Below are positions 51,755 through 60,400 of a stretch of 64,000 bases of DNA, piece by piece. This DNA is from Pseudomonas sp. dw_612. GTDB taxonomy: Bacteria; Pseudomonadota; Gammaproteobacteria; Pseudomonadales; Pseudomonadaceae. The translations under genes were made by a program, and so were the position numbers. The stretch is taken from positions 1 through 64,000 of the forward strand of contig NZ_JAAVVC010000016.1 in the NCBI RefSeq assembly GCF_018449725.1, given 5' to 3'. Numbering within the stretch: position 1 is the first letter of the stretch; each line of letters starts with the position of its first letter. The notes beneath the pieces were generated by a model. It was not told the DNA's origin. It saw nothing but the letters and a program-made list of their open reading frames with translations, and searched no databases.

Positions 51755-52726
51755 TTGTCCTCTCCCATCCCGGTAACGATCCTCAGCGGCTTTCTCGGCG
51801 CGGGTAAAACCACGCTGTTGCGCTACCTGCTCAAAGCCGAGCACGGCCTGAAAATCGCCGTGATCGAAAACGAATTCAGCGACGCCGGTATCGACACCCA
51901 ACTGCTGGGCGACGAACCAGTACAAGTGATGACGCTGTCCAACGGCTGCGTCTGCTGCACCATTCACACCGACCTGACCAAAGCCCTGTACCTGCTGCTC
52001 GAACGCCTGGACAGCGGCGAAATCGCCTTCGATCGCCTGGTGATCGAATGCACCGGCCTGGCCGATCCGGCGCCGGTGGCGCAAACCTTCTTCATCGATG
52101 AGGAACTGCGCGAGCGCTACATTCTCGACGGCATCATCACCCTGGTGGACGCCGCTCATGCTGAGACTCACCTGACCCAGACCATCGCCCAGGCGCAGAT
52201 CGGTTTTGCCGACCGCTTGCTGGTGAGCAAACGCGATCTGGTGGACGAGCCGACCTTCATCGCCCTCAGTGAACGCCTGACCCGCATCAACCGTCGCGCG
52301 CCGATTCGCGTGGTCGAGCACGGCAAGATCGACCTGGCGGAACTGCTCGACGTGCGCGGTTTCAACCTCAATGCCGACCTGGTTGGTGGCGTGAGTTTGC
52401 GCCCTGTGAGCAAAGCGCCGTCCATCGACCGCATTTCCAGCCTGGTGCTGCGCACCGACAAGCCACTGGATCTCGACAAGCTCAGCGAGTTCATGAACGA
52501 ACTGCTGGAAGACCACGGCAAGCAATTGCTGCGCTACAAGGGTGTGCTGAACATTGTTGGCGAGCCGCGGCGCATGGTGTTTCAAGGCGTGCTGAAGTTG
52601 TACGGCTTCGACTGGGACACCGAATGGGCCGAGGGCGAGACGCGGGAAAGTGTGATGGTGTTTATTGCGGATGATTTGCCGGAAGAGAAGATTCGGGCGG
52701 GGTTTGAGCGGGTTGCCGCCATCTGA
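51755..52726 (+). CDS. yjiA: CobW/YjiA-family GTPase
   Basis: A 323-residue metal-handling GTPase. Walker A is GFLGAGKTT (about 12-20), the zinc motif is NGCVCCTI with C65, C67 and C68, the switch is ECTGLADPAPV, and the base motif is VSKRDL. The C-terminal CobW domain ends GFERVAAI. It starts at TTG 51755: AGGAG lies seven bases ahead and no nearby ATG preserves the start. Such proteins deliver or store metals such as zinc. The gene follows cstA and its small partner, as in many pseudomonads. Confidence 0.93.
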   Translation: MSSPIPVTILSGFLGAGKTTLLRYLLKAEHGLKIAVIENEFSDAGIDTQLLGDEPVQVMTLSNGCVCCTIHTDLTKALYLLLERLDSGEIAFDRLVIECTGLADPAPVAQTFFIDEELRERYILDGIITLVDAAHAETHLTQTIAQAQIGFADRLLVSKRDLVDEPTFIALSERLTRINRRAPIRVVEHGKIDLAELLDVRGFNLNADLVGGVSLRPVSKAPSIDRISSLVLRTDKPLDLDKLSEFMNELLEDHGKQLLRYKGVLNIVGEPRRMVFQGVLKLYGFDWDTEWAEGETRESVMVFIADDLPEEKIRAGFERVAAI

Positions 52727-52752
52727 TACAGGGTTGGTGTCTGTGATGGCCT

Positions 52753-52819
52753 CTTCGCGAGCAAGCCCGCTCCCACATTTGGAATGCATTCCCCTGTGGG
52801 AGCGGGCTTGCTTGCGAAG
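52753..52819. repeat. REP doublet, class A (short loop)
   Basis: TTCGCGAGCAAGCCCGCTCC / GGGAGCGGGCTTGCTTGCGA with a short loop, between convergent yjiA and the first gntR gene. Confidence 0.95.
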
Positions 52820-52824
52820 GCGAT

Positions 52825-53514
52825 CTAACCGGCAACACGATTTCTACTGATCGATGATTCGGCGTTCAGCAACATCCCCTCCAGATAATCCAGATGCCGG
52901 CTCAGCAAGGTCACCGCCGCAACGGCATCCCGACGCTCCACCGCCTCCAGCATCGCCAGATGCACCTGCCACACGCAATAGTCTTCCAACTGCGTATCAA
53001 ACTGCGCAATCGCCAACGAAGTCAGCGGCACCAGACTGCCGAGAAAATGCGCCAGCGGTGTATTCCCGGCCATTTCCGCCAGGCGCAAATGAAAATCCCC
53101 GGATAACCGAATCGCCGGACCGCGCGCGGTGCAGTGGCGCTCGCTTTCAATCAGGGCCCGCAGCGATTTCAAGTCTTGCGGCTGGGATGGCTGGCAGGCC
53201 AGTCGTATCAACGTGATCTCGGTCAGCCGCCGTGCATGCAGCGTCTGCCGGGTTTGCTCGTGGTCGAGGGTGGCGACCCGGGGGCGATGGTTGGTGCGAA
53301 GGACGATGATCTGCTGATGGGACAAACGCGTCAGCACGTCGCGAACGTCACTGCGCCGGGCGCTGAACATCTGCGCCAGGCTTTCTTCGGTAAAGCGACT
53401 GGCCGCATCGATGCGCTGTTCGAGAATCGCGTCGAAGATCCGCGAATAGAGATCATCCGTCCGCCGGGGGAAGGGCAGGGCGGTAAGTGTGTGCGGTGAG
53501 GCGAAGCTGTTCAT
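52825..53514 (-). CDS. GntR-family (FCD) regulator, second in tandem
   Basis: A 229-residue protein with an N-terminal winged HTH (about 20-85): LYSRIFDAILEQRIDAASRF, then LAQMFSARRSDVRDVLTRLSHQQIIV. The C-terminal FCD domain (about 95-215) has the metal-type histidines and acidic residues (SGDFHLRLAEMAGN, LLSRHLDYLEGML). Start at ATG 53514 behind GGAG. The next gene upstream, another FCD regulator, ends 24 bp before. The HTH is unusual in having RRSDVR in place of the common SRTPVRE. Ligand and targets are unknown; control of dctA or nearby uptake is a guess from context. Confidence 0.9.
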   Translation of the reverse strand: MNSFASPHTLTALPFPRRTDDLYSRIFDAILEQRIDAASRFTEESLAQMFSARRSDVRDVLTRLSHQQIIVLRTNHRPRVATLDHEQTRQTLHARRLTEITLIRLACQPSQPQDLKSLRALIESERHCTARGPAIRLSGDFHLRLAEMAGNTPLAHFLGSLVPLTSLAIAQFDTQLEDYCVWQVHLAMLEAVERRDAVAAVTLLSRHLDYLEGMLLNAESSISRNRVAG

Positions 53515-53538
53515 GGCTTGTCTCCAGTTCGGAAGGTT

Positions 53539-54261
53539 TCAACTGCCGAGGTGGTCGTCCGGAATGTTCAGTTCGATGCCCATACGCTGGCCTTCGCGCA
53601 GGATGTGCCGGCGCATTTCGGCGCTGGCCTGGGCGCTATTCTTGCTGCGGATGGCCCGCACCACGGCTTCGTTTTCCTCCAGGCGTTCGGCCAGATGTTC
53701 CGGCGAGTTGCGCAACACCTCGGCGCTTTGCTTGAGGGCGTTGCTGGTTTGTTGCACCACGCTCTGGAAGATCGGGTTCGAGGTCAGGGTGAACAGTTCT
53801 TCGTGGAACGCGATGTAAGCGTTGACCCCGGCCTCGCTGTCGTTGGCTTCGAGGGCTTCGCGCATGTCCATCAGGGTCAGGCGCAGTTGCCCGACTTCCT
53901 TGCTGCTGATCGATTGCGCAACGAGGCCGACGATGAACGGCTCCAGGGTGTAGCGCAGTTGCAGCACGTCTTCCAGACTCGCGCCGGCGACCGCGCTGTC
54001 GTGGCGCTGGCTGTCGCTGAGGTTGGCTTCCAGCACCACCACGCCTTTGCCCGGCATCGAACGCACCAGGCCGAGGGTTTCCAGCACGATCACCGCTTCG
54101 CGCAGGCTCGGGCGGCTGATGCCCAGTTGTTCGGCCAGTTCACGCTGGCCCGGCAGCATGTCGCCGGAGCGCCACTGACCACGGGCCAGCGCGGCCCGAA
54201 GTTTTTCTACGACTGAATTGACGACCGTTGAAGTGGTAATCACTGTTGGCTCCGTGAGCAT
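53539..54261 (-). CDS. GntR-family (FadR/FCD) regulator, likely controller of dctA
   Basis: A 240-residue FCD regulator. The HTH (about 12-75) is VNSVVEKLRAALARGQWRSGDMLPGQRELAEQLGISRPSLREAVIVLETLG, cited as a landmark in parts: LPGQRELAEQLGISRPSLRE is the core. The FCD domain has the RYTLEPFIVGLVAQS helix and the metal-type residues in AYIAFHEELF and MRRHILREGQRMG. It is downstream of dctA on the same strand, 74 bp away, with a lone REP arm between. Palindromic ACCGGT sites upstream of dctA have the size and TGG..CCA ends expected for FCD regulators; matching them to this protein is inference. Confidence 0.92.
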   Translation of the reverse strand: MLTEPTVITTSTVVNSVVEKLRAALARGQWRSGDMLPGQRELAEQLGISRPSLREAVIVLETLGLVRSMPGKGVVVLEANLSDSQRHDSAVAGASLEDVLQLRYTLEPFIVGLVAQSISSKEVGQLRLTLMDMREALEANDSEAGVNAYIAFHEELFTLTSNPIFQSVVQQTSNALKQSAEVLRNSPEHLAERLEENEAVVRAIRSKNSAQASAEMRRHILREGQRMGIELNIPDDHLGS

Positions 54262-54291
54262 CGATGACGGGTGGTTGAGCGCCGAAAGGCA

Positions 54292-54326
54292 AGATCAAAA
54301 GATCGCAGCCTTCGGCAGCTCCTACA
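54292..54326. repeat. Single REP arm, class C
   Basis: AAGATCAAAAGATCGCAGCC then TTCGGCAGCTCCTAC, a lone arm in the gap between dctA and the first gntR gene. Confidence 0.85.
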
Positions 54327-54335
54327 GGTTGTGGG

Positions 54336-55649
54336 TTAGAAGTCTTGTTGATGCGCCCCGGCTACAGGTTTTCTCGGCTGGAAGGTATAACCCTGCTGCC
54401 CGGAAAGCACCTTGTTTGCGCGTTGAATATCGATGTCTTTTTCCCAACGAGCGATGGCTACGGTGGCGACGCAGTTGCCGATCAGGTTGGTCAGCGCCCG
54501 GCCGATGCCCATGAACCAGTCCACCGCCAGCACCAACACGAGGCCGACCACCGGTATTGCCGGGATCGCGGTGAGGGTGGCCGCCAGAATCACCAGCGCC
54601 GAACCGGGAATGCCGTGGGCGCCTTTGGACGTGATCAGCGACACCAGCAGAATGGTCAGCAAATCCGTCATGGCCAGCGGCGTACCGGTGGCGTTGGCGA
54701 TGAAGACAATGGCCAGGGTCAGGTAGATCGAAAAGCCGTCGAGGTTGAACGAGTACCCGGTTGGAATCACCAGCCCGACCGTCGAACTGCCGATGCCCAG
54801 ATGTTCAAGCTTGCGCATGACCTGTGGCAGCACGGCGTCGGAAGAGGCGGTGCCCATGACGATCAGCAACTCTTCACGCAGGTACTTGAGTAGCGGCCAC
54901 ATCCGCAGGCCGGACAGGCGCATCACCAACCCGAGAATCAGCGACACGAACGCGGCGCAGGTCAGATAGAACAGGCCCACCAGACTGCCCAGGTGTTGCA
55001 GCGAATCCAGGCCATATTTGCTGGTGGTGAAGGCGATGGCGCCGAACACGCCGATCGGCGCCAGGCGCACGATCATGCCCATGATGCGGAAGATCACATG
55101 GCTGAGTTCATTGATCAGCCGCGAGATGCCCGAGGCCGCTTCACCGACCAGGTTCAGCGCGCTGCCGAACAGCACCGAAAACAGCAGCACTTGCAGGATG
55201 TTGTTGTCCGCGAAAGCGCCGATCACCGATGTCGGAATCAGGTCCATCAGGAACTGCGTGGTGGTGTGCATCTGCTGGCCGCGCTGGGCCAGATCGCCCA
55301 TGTCGGCTTTGGCCAACTGGTCCAGATGAATGTTCGCGCCGCTGCCAATCCCGGTACTGAACGCGAACACCAGGCCGATCACCAAGGCGATGGTGGTCAA
55401 CACTTCGAAGTAGATGACTGACTTGAGGCCGATGCGCCCGACCTTTTTCAGGTCGCCGGCACCGCTGATGCCGCTGACCACCACGCAGAACACGATGAGG
55501 CCGATGAGCATCTTGATCAGTTTGATGAAGCCGTCGCCCAAGGGTTTGAGCTGTGCGGAGTATTCAGGAAGGGTCAGCCCGCAGACGATGCCGAGCACCA
55601 GTCCGAGAACTACTTGGAGGAAGATTGAACGCGAGCACCATCTGAGCAT
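54336..55649 (-). CDS. dctA: C4-dicarboxylate:cation symporter DctA
   Basis: A 437-residue DAACS-family carrier that imports succinate, fumarate and malate with protons or sodium. Landmarks are SIFLQVVLGLVLGIVCG at the start, KMLIGLIVFCVVVSGIS, MGTASSDAVLPQVMRKLEHLG (substrate hairpin), and VIPTGYSFNLDGFSIYLTLA. The last helix has DWFMGIGRALTNLIGNCVAT. It starts at ATG 55649. Upstream is a predicted promoter overlapped by a 20-bp palindrome, and a second copy lies 76 bp further. Two GntR genes follow on the same strand, suggesting a self-controlled uptake unit. Dicarboxylate specificity is by family. Confidence 0.93.
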   Translation of the reverse strand: MLRWCSRSIFLQVVLGLVLGIVCGLTLPEYSAQLKPLGDGFIKLIKMLIGLIVFCVVVSGISGAGDLKKVGRIGLKSVIYFEVLTTIALVIGLVFAFSTGIGSGANIHLDQLAKADMGDLAQRGQQMHTTTQFLMDLIPTSVIGAFADNNILQVLLFSVLFGSALNLVGEAASGISRLINELSHVIFRIMGMIVRLAPIGVFGAIAFTTSKYGLDSLQHLGSLVGLFYLTCAAFVSLILGLVMRLSGLRMWPLLKYLREELLIVMGTASSDAVLPQVMRKLEHLGIGSSTVGLVIPTGYSFNLDGFSIYLTLAIVFIANATGTPLAMTDLLTILLVSLITSKGAHGIPGSALVILAATLTAIPAIPVVGLVLVLAVDWFMGIGRALTNLIGNCVATVAIARWEKDIDIQRANKVLSGQQGYTFQPRKPVAGAHQQDF

Positions 55650-55709
55650 GGGAGGAATCCTGGTCGGTGTCCTGGCTGCCGTGCGCTTGAACGCATCAGA
55701 TTCAGGACT

Positions 55710-55738
55710 TAATTATTGTGGTCTTACCGGTATGTCCA
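55710..55738 (-). promoter_or_regulatory. Predicted sigma-70 promoter of dctA
   Basis: On the minus strand: -35 TGGACA (55738-55733), a 17-bp spacer, and -10 TAATTA (55715-55710). The start would be near 55703, about 54 bp before the ATG. The -35 and most of the spacer lie inside the palindrome at 55719-55738. Confidence 0.6.
55719..55738. promoter_or_regulatory. Candidate GntR operator 1 (ACCGGT palindrome)
   Basis: TGGTCTTACCGGTATGTCCA: outer TGG/CCA and central ACCGGT, placed on the -35 and spacer of the predicted dctA promoter, so binding should repress. Confidence 0.65.
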
Positions 55739-55794
55739 GTGCAGGCGCAGTCTACGCTCGGTTTTTTCCCGATGACAAGTGAAAATAGCAAAAT

Positions 55795-55814
55795 TGGCAT
55801 GACCGGTCTGACCA
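55795..55814. promoter_or_regulatory. Candidate GntR operator 2 (ACCGGT palindrome)
   Basis: TGGCATGACCGGTCTGACCA, the same layout as the site at 55719-55738 and exactly 76 bp away centre to centre, about seven helical turns. This could allow looping. Confidence 0.65.
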
Positions 55815-55831
55815 GTGGTTCTGGTTCCCTG

Positions 55832-55919
55832 AAAATCAAAAGATCGCAGCCTTCGGCAGCTCCTACGGTTGGACGCGATTCCATGTAGGAGCTGCCGTAG
55901 GCTGCGATCTTTTGATCTT
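55832..55919. repeat. REP doublet, class C
   Basis: AAAATCAAAAGATCGCAGCC left arm and GGCTGCGATCTTTTGATCTT right arm, between the glyA terminator and the dctA operators. Confidence 0.95.
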
Positions 55920-55929
55920 TCTACAGGCG

Positions 55930-55963
55930 AAAAAAAACCGGCCATCACTGACCGGTTTTTTTT
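55930..55963. terminator. Rho-independent terminator of glyA
   Basis: AAAAAAAACCGG, ten-base loop, CCGGTTTTTTTT: a short GC core with long A and T runs, so usable on both strands. It ends 24 bp from the glyA stop. Confidence 0.92.
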
Positions 55964-55986
55964 ATCGCTGCGATTTAGCGGTGCAA

Positions 55987-57240
55987 TTAAGCGCCGTATA
56001 CCGGCAGCTTCTTGCAGATGGCCTTGACCTTCTCACGAACGGCGTCGATCACCGCTTCGTTGTTCAGATCTGCCAGGATGTCGCAGATCCAGCCGGCCAG
56101 CTCTTTGCACTCGGCTTCCTTGAAGCCGCGAGTGGTCACGGCCGGAGTACCGAAACGCAGACCGGAGGTCACGAACGGGGAGCGTGGATCGTTTGGCACG
56201 GAGTTCTTGTTCACGGTGATGAACGCTTTGCCCAGAGCGGCGTCGGCGTCTTTACCGGAGATGTCCTGCTTGATCAGCGACAGCAGGAACAGGTGGTTCT
56301 TGGTACCGCCGGACACCACGTCGAAGCCGCGCGCGATGAACACTTCGGCCATGGCCTGGGCGTTCTTCACCACTTGTTGCTGGTAAGTCTTGAACTCAGG
56401 CTGCAGCGCTTCCTTGAAGCAGATCGCTTTAGCGGCGATCACGTGCTCCAGCGGGCCACCCTGGGCGCCTGGGAAAACGGCGGAGTTCAGCTTCTTCTCG
56501 ATGTCGGCGTTGGCGCGAGCCAGGATCAGGCCGCCACGTGGACCGCGCAGGGTTTTGTGGGTGGTGGTGGTCACGACGTCGGCGAATGGCACCGGGTTCG
56601 GGTAGACGCCAGCGGCGACCAGACCGGCCACGTGGGCCATGTCGACGAACAGGTAAGCGCCAACCTTGTCGGCGATTTCGCGGAAACGCGGGAAGTCGAG
56701 GATCTGCGAGTAGGCAGAGAAACCGGCCACGATCATTTTCGGCTTGTGCTCGACGGCCAGACGCTCGACTTCGTCGTAGTCGATCAGGCCATTGGCGTCG
56801 ATACCGTACTGAACGGCGTTGTACAGCTTGCCGGAGGACGAAACGCTGGCACCGTGGGTCAGGTGACCGCCGTGGGCCAGGCTCATGCCCAGGATGGTGT
56901 CGCCCGCTTGCAGCAGGGCCAGGTAAACGGCGCTGTTGGCTTGGGAACCGGCGTGCGGCTGAACGTTGGCGTAATCGGCGCCGAACAGTTCTTTTGCACG
57001 GTCGATGGCCAGTTGTTCAACCACGTCGACGAACTCGCAACCACCGTAGTAGCGCTTGCCCGGGTAGCCTTCGGCGTATTTGTTGGTCAGTACCGAGCCT
57101 TGAGCTTCCATCACCGCTGGGCTGGTGTAGTTTTCCGAAGCGATCAGCTCGATGTGTTCTTCCTGGCGCTGAGCTTCTTGCTCCATGGCGGCAAAAAGGT
57201 CGGCGTCGTACTTGGCAATAGTCAAATCACGGCTGAACAT
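55987..57240 (-). CDS. glyA: Serine hydroxymethyltransferase
   Basis: A 417-residue PLP enzyme that converts serine and tetrahydrofolate to glycine and methylene-tetrahydrofolate. It starts at ATG 57240 (MFSRDLTIAKYDADLF). Landmarks are IELIASENYTSPAVMEAQGS, the substrate region HGGHLTHGASVSSSGK, DMAHVAGLVAAGVYPNP, and the PLP lysine in VTTTTHKTLRGPRGG. Length and motifs are standard. Pseudomonads carry more than one glyA; this copy sits next to morA, as PA4602 does in P. aeruginosa. It is a single-gene unit with its own terminator. Confidence 0.96.
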   Translation of the reverse strand: MFSRDLTIAKYDADLFAAMEQEAQRQEEHIELIASENYTSPAVMEAQGSVLTNKYAEGYPGKRYYGGCEFVDVVEQLAIDRAKELFGADYANVQPHAGSQANSAVYLALLQAGDTILGMSLAHGGHLTHGASVSSSGKLYNAVQYGIDANGLIDYDEVERLAVEHKPKMIVAGFSAYSQILDFPRFREIADKVGAYLFVDMAHVAGLVAAGVYPNPVPFADVVTTTTHKTLRGPRGGLILARANADIEKKLNSAVFPGAQGGPLEHVIAAKAICFKEALQPEFKTYQQQVVKNAQAMAEVFIARGFDVVSGGTKNHLFLLSLIKQDISGKDADAALGKAFITVNKNSVPNDPRSPFVTSGLRFGTPAVTTRGFKEAECKELAGWICDILADLNNEAVIDAVREKVKAICKKLPVYGA

Positions 57241-57339
57241 GGCGGTCCTCAAGGATCGGGGCAGAAAAGGGGGGCATTCTAACCCAACCGCTTTTAGAAG
57301 GGATATGAAACACAGTCAGGTTGTGGATAAGCGGGCTTC

Positions 57340-57424
57340 AAGCAGCAAGCCTCAAGCAGCAAGCCTCAAGCAGCAAGCAAAAGCCTGTTCGCTCTTACTT
57401 GCAGCTTGCCACTTGAAGCTTGCA
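57340..57424. repeat. AAGCAGCAAGCCTC-type short tandem repeat
   Basis: AAGCAGCAAGCCTC repeated about three times, then CTTGCAGCTTGCCACTTGAA. It is akin to the array at 1191-1282 and runs directly into the morA inverted repeat. Confidence 0.75.
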
Positions 57425-57491
57425 GCGCTCTTCATGTTTGATTGATTAAGGCCGCCGCAAGCGGCTCCAATCAATCAAACATGAAGAGCGC
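57425..57491 (-). repeat. Perfect 23-bp inverted repeat spanning the 3' end of morA
   Basis: Arms 57425-57447 and 57469-57491 are exact complements (GCGCTCTTCATGTTTGATTG and so on). The right arm encodes the last residues of MorA (ALFMFD and stop). The 21-bp loop carries an inner GCCGC/GCGGC stem. The morA mRNA should end in a very strong hairpin, possibly a terminator or stabiliser although no T run follows. Confidence 0.9.
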
Positions 57492-60400
57492 ATCATTACT
57501 GAACTGCGCCTCAAACCGGCTCGCCGGCATCGGCCGCCCGAACAGATACCCCTGAACCTCATCACACCCATGCTCACGCAGGAAGTCGAGTTGTTCGTGG
57601 GTTTCCACGCCCTCGGCGATCACCGCCAGGTTCAGGCTGTGGGCCATGGCGATGATCGCCCGGGCAATCTGCGCATCCTGCTCGCCCGACGGCAGGCCGT
57701 CGACGAAGGTGCGGTCGATTTTCAGCACATCGATCGGGAACTGCTTGAGGTAGTTGAGCGATGAATAACCGGTGCCGAAGTCGTCAACCGCAATGCTCAG
57801 CCCAAGGTTTTTCAACCCGGCGAGAATCTGCATGGCCTCGCTGACTTCGCGCATCAGGATACTTTCGGTAAGCTCCAGCTCCAGGCACGCCGGCGGCAGG
57901 CCGGTGTCCTTGAGGATATTGGCGATGCGCGTGCCGAGCTGGCCATCGGAGAACTGCCGCGCCGAGATGTTCACCGACACCTTCGGCACCCGCACCTTGG
58001 CTTGATGCCAGGTCTTGAGCTGACTACAGGCCTCGCGGATCACCCAGTCGCCAACGTCCACCACCAACCCGAGCTCTTCGAGCACCGGAATGAAATCCCC
58101 CGGCGGCACCAGCCCGCGACGCGGATGGCGCCAGCGCAGCAAGGCTTCGGCGCCGGTCAGGCGTTTGCCGTCGCCGCTGAACTGCGGCTGGTAATACAGC
58201 ACGAATTCGTCCTGCTCCAGGGCATGACGCAAGTCGCTTTCCAGTTCCAGGCGCTCAAGGGCGCTGGCGTTCATGTCGGCCTGATAGAACTGGAAGTTGT
58301 TCTTGCCGCGCTCCTTGGCGTGGTACATCGCGGTGTCGGCGTTCTTCATCAACTGGCTGAGTTCATTGCCGTCCTGCGGGCTCAGGGCAATGCCGATACT
58401 GGCCGTGACAAAGAACTCGCGACCTTCCAGCACAAACGGCTTCACCAGGCTGGCGAGAATCTGTTCCGCCACGTGAATCGCCCGGTTCAGCGCCACTTCG
58501 CGGTTGATCCGCGGTTGCAGCAGCAACGTGAATTCATCGCCGCCCATGCGTGCCACAGTGTCGTCATCGTCGACGCAGCCGAGCAGGCGCGTGGCCATTT
58601 CCTTGAGCATGCGGTCGCCGGCGGCGTGGCCCAGGGAATCGTTGATCGGTTTGAAACGGTCGAGGTCGAGGAACATCAGCACCACCCACGACTTCTGCCG
58701 TTCCGCCGATTGCAGCGCGGTGTGCAGGCGATCCTGGAACAGCGTGCGGTTGGGCAGATGGGTCAGGGCGTCGTAATAGGCCAGGCGATGAATCCGCTGT
58801 TCACTGGCCTTGCGCTCGCTGATATCACTGAAGAAGCACACGTAACTGGCGAGGTCGCCTTCGTCGTCGAGCACCGCCGTGATGCCGACCCACGCCGGGT
58901 AATGCTCGCCATTGCGGCGCTTGAGCCAGACTTCGCCTTCCCACGTGCTGTGCTGATTCAGTTGCTTGAGCACGTAACGCAGATGCGCTTCCTGTTGCTC
59001 GTCGACGGTGAGCATGTTAGGCAACTGGTCAAGGACCTGCGACACCGCGTAACCGCTGACGCGACTGAACGCTTCGTTGGCCTGGACGATGTAGCCAGCC
59101 GGGTCGGTGATCAGGATCGCCGAGGTCGAGTGTTCGAAAACCGTGGCTGCCATGCGCAGGTCTTTCTCGGCGCGGCGCTGTTGGCTGATGTCGCGACCGA
59201 CCCCAAGCACGCCTTCGAAACCGCCATGTTCGTCCCAGACCAGCACCAGCCGCAGTTCGATCGGGATCTTGCGCCCGTCGGCCCGCAGGCAGTCGAACAG
59301 GAACAACTGGGTCTGGACCTGGCTGCGCAACAACGCCAATTGATCGGGTTTATCCAGGGCTTTGCTCACCCGGTCCATCAAGCCGTAGATGCCGTTCAGT
59401 TGTTGCGGGTTGGCGATGGTCGATTGCCAGCCATTCTGGAAAATCCAGTCGACGTCATAGCCCAGCACCGCTTGCACCGACGGGCTGACGTAATTGAGCG
59501 ACAGCTTGTTGTCGGTGGAGAAGATCACGTCGCTGATGCTTTCGGCGAGCATGCGGTAGCGCTGCTCGCTGTCGCGCAGGGATTCACTGGCTTCGATCTG
59601 CTCGGTGATGTCCTTGGCCACGCCGATGATTCGCGTGACCTGGTCGTACCTGTCCCGCGCCAGGGCCTGTTCGCGGATGTCGAAACGCCGCCAATTACCG
59701 TCACGATGACGGAATCGCAATTGGCATTGCAGCAATTGCGAGTATCCGGCCTGGCGCTGGGTCTGGCGTGAACGGTGGTAGTAGTCGGCGTCTTCGGGGT
59801 GCAGCAGGATTTCCCAGAAGTACTCGCCCATCTGGTGCAGTTCGGTGCGGTTGTAACCCAGCGTCTGCCCCAGGTGGTGGTTGCTGAAGATCATTCGCTG
59901 ACTGATCACGTCCTGCACATACAGGTGATCCGGCACGGTGCGCACCACGTCCGACCAGAACCCTTCACGCTCCAGCAGCGACAGCTCGATCAGCTTGCGG
60001 CTGGTGATGTCGTTGATGCTCAGGATCACCGCTTTGTAGTCGTGCTGCTCTTCCGGCAGGCGCAGCACCAGCCACAAGTGCTGGTCGCGGCCGTTGGTGT
60101 CCTGGAGTTTGATTTCCAGTTCAAGTTGTTTCTGCTGGTTGAGCATGGCCTCCAGTATCTGGTTGCCGATAGCGGTGCAATCCAGCGGGCAACCCTCGAT
60201 CAGCAGTTTCCAGGCCTGCTCGCAGGAGTTGACGTTGAGCAGTTGCAGGGCAACCTGGTTGACCTCGGTGATGCGCAATTCTTGCAACAGTTGCTGGCGT
60301 TGCTCAGGGACTTCGAGCCAGGTCTTCAGTTGTTCGCTGCTATTGAGCTGGGCCTTGTCGAAAAAGCTTTGCAGCCCGGACAGATCGAGCACGCACAACG

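Larger units (their letters stand above)
55650..55986. other. Regulatory region upstream of dctA
   Basis: This gap contains, from the dctA side, the promoter (55710-55738), two ACCGGT palindromes (55719-55738 and 55795-55814), a class C REP doublet (55832-55919) and the glyA terminator (55930-55963). I see no gene. Confidence 0.8.

Noticed and set aside
49342..51813. An 823-codon open frame on the minus strand
   Set aside because: Antisense to cstA and its partner gene, both certain. Repetitive H/D/Q/R composition with no recognisable motif.
58002..59771. A 589-codon open frame on the plus strand
   Set aside because: It is antisense to the PAS-GGDEF-EAL part of morA, which has all its motifs.
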